Below are positions 47,265-55,678 of a stretch of DNA of 64,000 bases, in pieces. This DNA is from Alcanivorax sp. DG881 (lineage in GTDB: Bacteria > Pseudomonadota > Gammaproteobacteria > Pseudomonadales > Alcanivoracaceae). Numbering within the stretch: the stretch's first letter is position 1; every line of letters starts with the position of its first letter. A model generated the notes under the pieces. The model had not been told where the DNA came from and did no database searches. It saw only the letters and a program-made list of their open reading frames with translations. The stretch covers positions 3,230,353 to 3,294,352 of the forward strand of contig NZ_DS989915.1 in the NCBI RefSeq assembly GCF_000155615.1, in the 5' to 3' direction. Position numbers and translations under genes: made by a program.

Positions 47265-48695
47265 TTACAGGTCGCGGCCCCGCGCGCATTCATCGAATGC
47301 TGGCGGCGGTGGGGCGTGACAGTGACTGTTGACGGCTGTAGCCGTCAACCGTCCAGGGTAATCCGGGCGGTTGGCGAAGAACTCACGGCTTAGCCGAACC
47401 ACAATGGGGGACAATAATAACAGAGCGATCAGGTTTGGCACGGCCATCAGGATATTCATGATGTCGGCCAGTGCCCAGACGAAGTTCAGGCTGACAATGG
47501 CGCCTAACGGCACGGCCAGTACCCAGATAATCCTGAACGGCATGACCGCCTTGTTGCCGAACAGGAACTGGGTGCAGCGCTCGCTGTACAGGCTCCAGCC
47601 CAGCAAGGTGGTAAAGGCAAACACGGCCAGGCTGCAGGCCACAATGATGTTGCCGGCACCGCCAAAGGTGGATGAAAACGCCATGGCGGACAGGGGAGCG
47701 CCTTTGACGCCACTGTCCCACACGCCGGTAGACACAATCGCCAGGCCGGTAACGGAGCAGACAATAATGGTGTCGATAAAGGTCCCGAGCATGGCGATGG
47801 AGCCCTGTCGGGCGGGATGGTCCGTGTTGGCGGAGGCGTGGGCGATGGGGGCGCTGCCCAGGCCAGCTTCGTTGGAGAAGATCCCCCGGGCCATACCGAA
47901 GCGGATGGCTTCTTTCACCAGCGCCCCGGCAAAACCACCGGCGGCGGCGGTGCCACTGAAGGCCCCTTCAAAGCACAGGGCCAGAGCATCGGGGATGGCG
48001 CTGGCGTGATCCGCCAGAACCACCAGGCCTGCCAGCAGATAGGCTAGTGCCATAAAGGGCACAATGAAGGTTGCCACGGTGGCGATCCGTTTCATGCCGC
48101 CCAGCACCACCATGCCCACCAGGACCGCCAGAGTGACACCGGTGATCCAGGGTGGCAGACCAAAGCTGTCACTGAGTCCGTGGGCCACGGAGTTGGCCTG
48201 GACGCTGTTACCGATCCCGAAACCGGCAATCATGCCGAAGACGGCAAAGGCGATGGCCAGCCAGTGCCAGTTCTTGCCCAGGCCGTTCTTGATGTAATAC
48301 ATGGGGCCGCCCACGTATTGCCCGGCGGCATCTTTTTCCCGGAAATGGACGGCGAGGACCGCTTCTGCGTATTTGGTCGCCATGCCCACCAGGGCGATCA
48401 GCCACATCCAGACCAGGGCACCGGGGCCACCGGAGTGAATGGCGGTGGCCACGCCGACAATATTACCGGTACCAATGGTGGCAGACAGCGACGTGGCGAG
48501 GGCGGCGCCGGCACCGATGGTGCCCACCCCGCGCTGCGGCCCCAGCATTTGCCGGAAACCGAAACCCAGCTGGCGCAAGGGCAGGAAGCCAAGAATGAGG
48601 GTGAGATAAATGCCTGTGCCGGCGATGAGAATCAGCGCCGGCCATCCCCACAGAAGACCACTAATCTGTTTGAGTATGGTTACCGTCTGTTCCAT
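47265..48695 (-). CDS. AGCS-family alanine/glycine:cation symporter
   Basis: The protein has 476 residues with about eleven membrane helices. The AGCS signature GAALATSLSATIGTGNIVGVATAI near residue 62 and GGPMYYIKNGLGKNW near 128 are clear, as is FSNEAGLGSAPIAHA near 275. It imports alanine or glycine with Na+ or H+. The tail after the last helix is short and carries His, Cys and four Pro (HCHAPPPP). The stop lies 17 bases before the nadC start on the same strand, so the two are probably co-transcribed. Confidence 0.9.
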   Translation of the reverse strand: MEQTVTILKQISGLLWGWPALILIAGTGIYLTLILGFLPLRQLGFGFRQMLGPQRGVGTIGAGAALATSLSATIGTGNIVGVATAIHSGGPGALVWMWLIALVGMATKYAEAVLAVHFREKDAAGQYVGGPMYYIKNGLGKNWHWLAIAFAVFGMIAGFGIGNSVQANSVAHGLSDSFGLPPWITGVTLAVLVGMVVLGGMKRIATVATFIVPFMALAYLLAGLVVLADHASAIPDALALCFEGAFSGTAAAGGFAGALVKEAIRFGMARGIFSNEAGLGSAPIAHASANTDHPARQGSIAMLGTFIDTIIVCSVTGLAIVSTGVWDSGVKGAPLSAMAFSSTFGGAGNIIVACSLAVFAFTTLLGWSLYSERCTQFLFGNKAVMPFRIIWVLAVPLGAIVSLNFVWALADIMNILMAVPNLIALLLLSPIVVRLSREFFANRPDYPGRLTATAVNSHCHAPPPPAFDECARGRDL

Positions 48696-48926
48696 GGCTA
48701 TCGTCCAATGCCCCGAAAGGCCTTAGGCTAGGGGAATTTCCGGGGTAGGGAAAGTGGGGCGTTTTGTTTGTGAGTGCTCGCACACTATTCTGTCAGTGCC
48801 AACTAGTTCAAAATTCTTACTCTTGATGCGTGGTAGCGTATTAAAGTATTAAAACGTTGGTGCCATACACGCCCTGTTTTGATGTATTTCACCCAGCCTG
48901 TCGCGGGTTCGCCTGCCGGGGGAGCA

Positions 48927-51176
48927 ATGTCCAAGGTCACACAGCTAAAGCCGGTTTCCGGGAAAGCAACGCCAGGCAGCATGCCGCGGCCGCTTGAGAA
49001 GGTGTGTGCGCGTTACTTGTCTCTCAGTGCGGCCTACCTTGGCGATATGCTGGATGGTGCCGATGACAAGCTCTTTGACCTGGCCGAGAAGGAAACCGAT
49101 AGCGAGCGAGAGCGCTATTTCGAGGCCATGCGCGAGCTGCGCATTCAGCGTGCTGGGCTGGTGGGCAGCTTCAAGCAGGCTATCAATCATCAATTTCTGA
49201 CCCTGGCGCGCCCCCCGGAAACCGAGACACTGGAACAAACGCCGGTAGATCTGGATTCCCTGACGTTGGTTCACGAGGATGAGCTGGAAACCTCGGTGGC
49301 GCTGGACAACATGGCACGCCGGGCCCGAAATGGCTGTAACGAGCAGCTGAAGGTCCTCTGTCATCGCATCGAATACCTGTTTGAAAGCAAACGGGAAGTG
49401 AATGAACACAACAACCCGTTGGAACCCCGCCAGTTGGTGGCCTGTTTCAGTGAAGGGCTGGAAAAGCTGTCGCTGGATATCAAGGCCCGTCTGATCATCC
49501 TCAAGCTGTTCGAGCGGGAAGTGATGGCGGAAACCGGTTATCTGGTCAGTGAAGCCAACAAGGTATTGATCGATGCCGGGGTGCTGCCGGAAATGAAGTC
49601 CGCGCCTATCGCTCCGGCTCGCAAGCCCGGTTCCCGCTTACTGGCAAGCCAGAGCTCTGACAGTGTGATGCCGACGGCGGGGAATGCCGGCGGCCCCAGC
49701 AACGATCAGATGTTCGGTTTATTGCAGGAATTGCTGGTGACCATGCGCGGCATGCAGGGTGGCCCGGGTGGGGGTGCGTCCGGCGGCGCGCCGGGCGTAG
49801 CCAGTGAGGCGGCCATGGCCGTTATGCAGAACGGGGTGCCCTATATGAATGGCGCGCCGGTGGCTAACGCGGCGTCTGTGCATCAGGTCAGTTCCGATGA
49901 TCTGCTCGGTGTCTTGAACCGCCTGCAGCGGGTAGAGCGTAGCCTTGGTGAGGATGAAGGCGAAGACCGTGCCGATCTGAAAACAGACCTGTCCGAGTTG
50001 CTCGACAATGAGCACGGCGAGGCCATCCATGCCCTGGATCAGGCCGATGATGATGTCATCAATCTGGTGGCCCTGCTGTTCGATTTCATTCTGGATGACG
50101 AAGGCCTGCCCTCGGAAATCAAGGCACTGATTGGCCGCCTGCAGATCCCGCTGTTGAAAGTAGCGATCATCGATAAAACCTTTTTTAGCAACGACAACCA
50201 TGAAGCCCGCCTATTGCTGAACATGCTGGCCAGGGCCGGTAGCCAATGGGATCCGCAGCAAGGTATCCAGGACGACCTCTACCAGCGGATTAATCAGGCG
50301 GTGCACCGCATCATTGATGATTACGAAGATGATGCCAGCCTGTTCTCCTCGCTGTTGCAGGAGTTCCAGCAGTTCTTCGATAACCAGAAAAGCCGTTCCG
50401 ATCGTGTGGAACAGCGAGTTCGCGAGGCTGAAGAGGGCAAGGCCCGTGCGGAGCAGGCCCGTAGCGAAGTGGTGGCGGTGCTGGATAAGCGGATGGCCGG
50501 GCGGCAGCTGCCGGATGTGGTGGTGCGTCTGCTGCGCCAGGGTTGGCAACAGGTGTTGTACTTGACCTGGCTGCGCGAAGGCGATGATAGCGGATTGTGG
50601 CAGCAGCAGGTGAAGGTGGTCGATGCGGTGGTCTGGAGTGTGCTGGAGCACCGGGAGCAGGCGGCCCTGGAAAAACTGAAGGATCTGAGTCCGAAGCTGC
50701 TCAAGACTCTGCACAGTGGTCTCAGCCAGATTAACTACGATGCGGTGGAAACCAAGCAGCTGCTGGTTAAATTCCGTGATGTGCATCAGCAGCTGCTCAA
50801 GGGGCTGCAGACGGAGCGGGTGGCGGTGGAGCCAGAGCAGCCCGCCGAACCGGCCCAGCCGGAAACGGTGCCGGAATTGCCGGAAAATCATTTCCTGGTG
50901 AAGAAATGCAGTCAGCTGGCGCCGGGGCAGTGGATTGAAATTCAGGACGACGGCGAACCGCGCCGTGCCAAGCTGGCGGCCAACATCCGAGCCGGCGTGA
51001 AAATGGTGTTTACCAACCGCCGGGGTATCAAGGTGCAGGAGTTTTCTGCTTACACCTTGGCCGTTGCCCTGCATAACGGGACTGTTAAACTCATTGAAGA
51101 GGGAGCCCTGTTTGATCGGGCTCTGGAAGCAGTTATTGGCGATCTGCGTCGCATGCAGGGCAACGTGCAACACTAA
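48927..51176 (+). CDS. DUF1631 family protein
   Basis: The protein has 749 residues from the ATG at 48927, which follows GGGGGAG. The N-terminal part (about 1-240) is helical and charged. A Gly-rich linker (MRGMQGGPGGGASGGAPG, near 278-295) joins it to a second helical region (about 320-620) with a coiled-coil stretch around 490-520. A beta-rich C-terminal segment (about 640-745: LVKKCSQLAPGQWIEIQDDG) resembles a small ligand-binding barrel. No catalytic motif is seen. Old annotations of this family as thymidine phosphorylase are not supported. It sits between the nadC and ampD units, as in Pseudomonas. Confidence 0.85.
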   Translation: MSKVTQLKPVSGKATPGSMPRPLEKVCARYLSLSAAYLGDMLDGADDKLFDLAEKETDSERERYFEAMRELRIQRAGLVGSFKQAINHQFLTLARPPETETLEQTPVDLDSLTLVHEDELETSVALDNMARRARNGCNEQLKVLCHRIEYLFESKREVNEHNNPLEPRQLVACFSEGLEKLSLDIKARLIILKLFEREVMAETGYLVSEANKVLIDAGVLPEMKSAPIAPARKPGSRLLASQSSDSVMPTAGNAGGPSNDQMFGLLQELLVTMRGMQGGPGGGASGGAPGVASEAAMAVMQNGVPYMNGAPVANAASVHQVSSDDLLGVLNRLQRVERSLGEDEGEDRADLKTDLSELLDNEHGEAIHALDQADDDVINLVALLFDFILDDEGLPSEIKALIGRLQIPLLKVAIIDKTFFSNDNHEARLLLNMLARAGSQWDPQQGIQDDLYQRINQAVHRIIDDYEDDASLFSSLLQEFQQFFDNQKSRSDRVEQRVREAEEGKARAEQARSEVVAVLDKRMAGRQLPDVVVRLLRQGWQQVLYLTWLREGDDSGLWQQQVKVVDAVVWSVLEHREQAALEKLKDLSPKLLKTLHSGLSQINYDAVETKQLLVKFRDVHQQLLKGLQTERVAVEPEQPAEPAQPETVPELPENHFLVKKCSQLAPGQWIEIQDDGEPRRAKLAANIRAGVKMVFTNRRGIKVQEFSAYTLAVALHNGTVKLIEEGALFDRALEAVIGDLRRMQGNVQH

Positions 51177-51221
51177 CCCCTGCCGTATTCATCCCGGCGC
51201 AGGCAAAAGGAGCTTGCGCGG

Positions 51222-51788
51222 GTGCTTACCCTTTCCGGACATCGTGTCGATCAGGCGCAATGGTGCCCATCCCCCAATTTTAACGAACGCCCTGATCCGG
51301 CCGATATCTCGTTGCTGGTGATCCATAACATCAGTTTGCCGCCGAGCCAGTTTGGCGGCGGCCATATCGAAGCGTTTTTTCAAAACTGCCTGAACCCGGC
51401 GGATCACCCCTATTTTGAAACCATCCACCAATTGACGGTGTCGTCCCACTTTCTGATTCGTCGTGACGGTGGCCTGCTACAGTTTGTGCCGTGCGATAAG
51501 CGAGCCTGGCATGCCGGCGTATCCACGTTTCAGGGGCGGGAAAACTGCAATGATTTCTCCCTCGGTATCGAACTGGAGGGGGCCGATAACATCCCCTACG
51601 AAAACGCCCAGTACGCCACGCTGGCTGCGCTGACGCAGCTTTTGCAGCATCACTATCCTGCTATTACCGATGCCCGCATTACCGGCCATGAACATATTGC
51701 ACCGGGAAGAAAAACGGACCCCGGCCCGGCGTTCGACTGGCGGCGTTACCGTGAACAACTGGCCGATTTCAGGGAGGAAAAGGCATGA
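51222..51788 (+). CDS. ampD: 1,6-anhydro-N-acetylmuramyl-L-alanine amidase AmpD
   Basis: The protein has 188 residues and is a zinc amidase of murein recycling in the cytoplasm. By alignment with Citrobacter AmpD the zinc ligands are H35, H156 and D166, and the catalytic residues E117 (GIELEG) and K164 (GRKTDPGPAF) are present. It cleaves anhydromuropeptides imported by AmpG and so keeps AmpR-type beta-lactamase induction low. It overlaps ampE by four bases. No ampR or ampC is in the window. Confidence 0.95.
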   Translation: MLTLSGHRVDQAQWCPSPNFNERPDPADISLLVIHNISLPPSQFGGGHIEAFFQNCLNPADHPYFETIHQLTVSSHFLIRRDGGLLQFVPCDKRAWHAGVSTFQGRENCNDFSLGIELEGADNIPYENAQYATLAALTQLLQHHYPAITDARITGHEHIAPGRKTDPGPAFDWRRYREQLADFREEKA

Positions 51789-52633
51789 AGTTTATTGTGT
51801 TGATCGTGGTGATGGGGCTACGCCGGATGGATGCAGGCTGGTCGCCGCTGCTGGCCGGTGAGGAACGTCACCAGCGCTGGCTGCAACGCTGCGGTAGTCG
51901 CATTGGCCAGCCGAACCGGGTGTGGTGGGGCGCGGTGCTGCTTCCTGCGGTGTTGATCGCCTGGGGGGCGTGCTGGTTGTCCGGTTTCTGGGGCCAGTTA
52001 TTGGTGCTGGGTCTGGGCACATTGCTGCTCTTGTGGCTGCTGGGCAGTCACAGCGAGTTTCGCCATGTGGATGAATTACTGGTGCGCGGCCGTATGAATG
52101 ACCCGGATGGGTTTGCCGCCCTGGCCACGGACGAATTTTCCGTTAACGGCGTGCCCGGCGATCCGGCCTACCACCAGCAACTGAGTGAGCAGATTCTGGC
52201 GCGGGAAGAACGCTTGTTCGTGGCGATTTTCTGGCTGGTGTTGCTGGGGTTCGGGGCGGCGTTTCTGGTGGTCATGAACCATGCCTGGCTGCAGCGTCAG
52301 CGGCGTCACTGTAGTGAATCAGAGACCTTGGGTTGGCAGCAAGCACTGGATGACTGGTTGAGCTTGCCTGCCCGGCAACTGCTTATTGTCAGTATGTCGC
52401 TGGCCGGGGACTTTACCGCGGTAATGGAAAGAATGCGCGGCGCCTGGTGGCAGCTGCAGCCGACCCCCTCGCTGATAGTGTCCGTGGCCAATGTGGCACA
52501 GGAAGAAAATCATGACGCCAGCTCCGGAACCTTGCACACCGCCATGGATCATCTGGAAGGGTTGCAGGGCCTGCTGCTGCGCTGTGTGGCCATCTGGCTG
52601 ATTATGGCCGCGTTGTGGATCATGTTGCTGTGA
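51785..52633 (+). CDS. ampE: Membrane protein AmpE
   Basis: The protein has 282 residues with about four membrane segments (near 45-62, 66-85, 145-162 and 262-280). The family segments are GDPAYHQQLSEQILAREERLFVAIFWLVLLG near residue 120-150, in which the loop before the helix is conserved, and the N-terminal GLRRMDAGW. AmpE is a membrane partner of AmpD in beta-lactamase induction, with an unclear mechanism. It is translationally coupled to ampD. Confidence 0.88.
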   Translation: MKFIVLIVVMGLRRMDAGWSPLLAGEERHQRWLQRCGSRIGQPNRVWWGAVLLPAVLIAWGACWLSGFWGQLLVLGLGTLLLLWLLGSHSEFRHVDELLVRGRMNDPDGFAALATDEFSVNGVPGDPAYHQQLSEQILAREERLFVAIFWLVLLGFGAAFLVVMNHAWLQRQRRHCSESETLGWQQALDDWLSLPARQLLIVSMSLAGDFTAVMERMRGAWWQLQPTPSLIVSVANVAQEENHDASSGTLHTAMDHLEGLQGLLLRCVAIWLIMAALWIMLL

Positions 52634-52953
52634 ACGTGCGGGCGTGAATAGCGTTTCAATAGAACCGACCTTGGTCGAATTCCGGTTTCCCTGCACCGGG
52701 TTCAGGATAGGGACATAACCGAAAAAATGGCCAACATACTGTGTCGGCTGATTTTTTTCGTCACTGGCCAACTTGACCGCCAACCGGTCTACGGCGCTAG
52801 TATTAACGTACATCGGCGATTTGGCAGAGATGCCACTCCGTGCCCGGTGTCGTGAGACTTCAGGTCTCAAGCCCAGCCACCCTTGGGCCTCTTTCAGCGT
52901 CGCTGCAGTGATCCTGCGGCGGCGCATGGCAACGCGAAAAAGGACGCAAGCCC
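52634..52953. other. Leader and promoter region of aceEF
   Basis: No gene is seen in these 320 bases. TTGACC (52773-52778) and TAGTAT (52798-52803) could be a promoter with a long spacer. TGGCCAAC occurs twice (52728-52735 and 52765-52772). Two small stems follow: TGAGAC/GTCTCA (52853-52869) and GCCCA/TGGGC (52871-52888). Confidence 0.45.
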
Positions 52954-55626
52954 ATGCAAAAACGCAGTTTTTTTGATGACGTTGATCCCGCAGAAACCCG
53001 GGAATGGCTCGAAGCCCTGGAATCCGTGGTCGAGCGGGAAGGTCCCGAGCGGGCCGCCTGGCTACTCGATGCCATTACCAACGAAGCCCAGGAGCAGGGC
53101 GTTTATCGCACCCACCTAAACACCCCTTATCTCAACACCATTCCCCCCAAGGACGAAGCCGCCATCCCCGGCGACATGTTTATGGAGCGCCGTATTCGTT
53201 CACTGGTGCGCTGGAATGCGCTGGCCACCGTCATGCGGGCCAACATGGATAACGATGATGAGCTGGGTGGCCACATTGCTTCTTTTGCCTCTTCCGCCAC
53301 CCTTTACGATGTGGGGTTCAATCACTTCTTCCGCGCCCCCAGTGACGAGAACGAGGGCGACCTGGTGTTCTTTCAGGGGCATTCGGCACCGGGTGTCTAC
53401 GCGCGGGCCTACCTGGAAGGACGTATCAGCGAAGAGCAGCTGGATAACTTCCGCCGGGAAGTGGATGGCAAGGGGCTGTCGTCCTATCCCCATCCCTGGC
53501 TGATGCCCGACTTCTGGCAATTTCCCACCGTATCCATGGGGCTGGGGCCGATTCAGGCCATCTACCAGGCCCACATCATGAAGTATCTGCAGAATCGGGA
53601 GTTGATCCAGCAGGATAACCGCAAGGTCTGGGCATTCCTGGGTGACGGTGAAATGGACGAGCCGGAATCCCTCGGCGCCCTCGCTCTGGCGGGGCGTGAA
53701 AAGCTGGATAACCTGGTGTTCGTGGTGAACTGCAATCTGCAGCGACTGGATGGTCCGGTGCGGGGCAATGGCAAGATTATCCAGGAACTGGAAGGCGTGT
53801 TCCGTGGTGCCGGCTGGAACGTAATCAAGGTGGTCTGGGGACGTCTGTGGGACCCGCTGCTGGAAAAAGACAGCGAAGGTCTGTTGCGGCGCCGCATGGA
53901 AGAATGTGTGGATGGGGAATACCAGGCCTACAAGAAAAATGGTGGGGCCTACACCCGCGAACATTTCTTTGGCGACAATCCGGAACTGAAGAAACTGGTC
54001 GAGCACATGAGTGACGAAGATGTGTATCGCCTGAACCGGGGTGGCCACGATCCGTTCAAGGTGTATGCGGCCTACCACGCGGCGGTAAACCACACCGGTC
54101 GCCCTACGGTCATTCTCGCCAAGACCGTAAAAGGCTATGCCACCGGTGCCGGTGAAGCCGTCAATAAAACGCACCAGATGAAGAAGCTGGATTTGGAAAG
54201 CCTGAAGGATTTCCGCGATCGCTTCGATATGCCGTTCACTGATGAACAGCTGGAAGAGGTGCCCTATTACCGCCCGGCGGATGACTCCCCGGAGCTGCGT
54301 TACATGAAGGAGCAGCGTGACAAGCTGGGTGGTTACATGCCCGTGCGCCGTCAGAAAGCCAGCCAGCAATTAACCATCCCCGGATTGGATGTATTCGCCA
54401 ACTTCCTGGAAGGCAGTGGTGATCGGGAAATATCCACCACCATGGCTTTCGTGCGCATGATGAGCACGCTGATCAAGGACAAGCAGATTGGTGAACGCGT
54501 GGTGCCGATTGTGCCCGATGAAGCTCGCACTTTTGGCATGGAAGGACTGTTTCGCCAGTTGGGCATTTATTCATCCGGCGGCCAGAAGTATGAACCGGAA
54601 GATGCTGGCCAGGTGATGTATTACCGGGAAGACAAGAAGGGGCGCATTCTCGAAGAGGGCATCAACGAAGCCGGTGCCATGTCCGGCTGGCTGGCGGCAG
54701 CCACCAGTTACAGCGTCCATGACTTCGCCCTGATTCCGTTCTACATCTATTACTCCATGTTCGGCTTCCAACGCGTGGGCGACTTGGCCTGGGCAGCGGG
54801 GGATTCGCAGGCACGGGGCTTTTTGCTGGGCGCCACGGCCGGGCGCACCACGCTTAACGGTGAAGGGCTCCAGCATCAGGATGGTCACAGTCATATCCTG
54901 GCCGGCACAGTGCCGAACTGTGTCAGCTACGACCCCGCCTACAGTTACGAGCTGGCAGTCATTATTCAGGATGGCCTCAGACGCATGTATGAGGACAACG
55001 AGAAGGTGTTCTATTACCTGACCCTGATGAATGAAAACTACGTGCACGGTGCCATGCCGGAAGGTGCAGAGGAAGGTATCCGCAAGGGCATGTATCTGTT
55101 GCACGAGGGCAAACCCAAAACCAGGAAAACTCCGCGGGTTCAGTTGCTGGGCAGCGGTACGATACTGCGCGAAGTCGAAGCGGCGGCAGAATTATTGCGA
55201 GAGGACTTCGGTGTGGCGGCGGACGTCTGGAGCGTGACCAGCTTCAACGAATTGCGCCGTGAAGGGCTTCGCATGGACCGCGATGACATGCTCAACCCGG
55301 AGCAGGAACGTGAGCTTAACTGGGTGGAGAAATGCCTGAAAGATCGCGCGGGCCCGGTGATTGCGTCTACCGATTACATGCGCGCCTTTGCCGACCAGAT
55401 TCGTCCCTGGGTGAACGCCCCGTATTCGGTGCTGGGCACCGATGGGTTTGGGCGCAGCGACTCGCGTCAGAAGTTACGCCATTTCTTTGAAGTAGACCGC
55501 TACTTCGTGGTGCTGGCAGCGCTGAATGCCTTGCGCAAAGAGGGCAAGGTTGACGCAGCGGTGGTGAAACAGGCTATCGAGAAATATGGCATTGATACGG
55601 ATAAACCCTATCCGGTGATGCATTGA
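52954..55626 (+). CDS. aceE: Pyruvate dehydrogenase E1 component (homodimeric)
   Basis: The protein has 890 residues, near the 887 of E. coli. It is the thiamine-diphosphate decarboxylase of the pyruvate dehydrogenase complex. The TPP motif starts at GDGEMDEPES near residue 230 and continues to NCNLQRLDGPVRGNGK. The active-site loop with EHFFGDNPELKKLV and the later segment GEGLQHQDGHSH near 638 are typical. It begins MQKRSFFDDVDPAETREWLEAL. aceF follows 52 bases later. Confidence 0.97.
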   Translation: MQKRSFFDDVDPAETREWLEALESVVEREGPERAAWLLDAITNEAQEQGVYRTHLNTPYLNTIPPKDEAAIPGDMFMERRIRSLVRWNALATVMRANMDNDDELGGHIASFASSATLYDVGFNHFFRAPSDENEGDLVFFQGHSAPGVYARAYLEGRISEEQLDNFRREVDGKGLSSYPHPWLMPDFWQFPTVSMGLGPIQAIYQAHIMKYLQNRELIQQDNRKVWAFLGDGEMDEPESLGALALAGREKLDNLVFVVNCNLQRLDGPVRGNGKIIQELEGVFRGAGWNVIKVVWGRLWDPLLEKDSEGLLRRRMEECVDGEYQAYKKNGGAYTREHFFGDNPELKKLVEHMSDEDVYRLNRGGHDPFKVYAAYHAAVNHTGRPTVILAKTVKGYATGAGEAVNKTHQMKKLDLESLKDFRDRFDMPFTDEQLEEVPYYRPADDSPELRYMKEQRDKLGGYMPVRRQKASQQLTIPGLDVFANFLEGSGDREISTTMAFVRMMSTLIKDKQIGERVVPIVPDEARTFGMEGLFRQLGIYSSGGQKYEPEDAGQVMYYREDKKGRILEEGINEAGAMSGWLAAATSYSVHDFALIPFYIYYSMFGFQRVGDLAWAAGDSQARGFLLGATAGRTTLNGEGLQHQDGHSHILAGTVPNCVSYDPAYSYELAVIIQDGLRRMYEDNEKVFYYLTLMNENYVHGAMPEGAEEGIRKGMYLLHEGKPKTRKTPRVQLLGSGTILREVEAAAELLREDFGVAADVWSVTSFNELRREGLRMDRDDMLNPEQERELNWVEKCLKDRAGPVIASTDYMRAFADQIRPWVNAPYSVLGTDGFGRSDSRQKLRHFFEVDRYFVVLAALNALRKEGKVDAAVVKQAIEKYGIDTDKPYPVMH

Positions 55627-55678
55627 TCGCACCCGTCACTGATTATCGATCAGTGATCTCACTATAAGGAGTTCAGGT

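Noticed and set aside
52634-52953. PdhR operator upstream of aceE
   Set aside because: No ATTGGTnnnACCAAT-like palindrome is present; the nearest sequences are only TGGCCAAC repeats.
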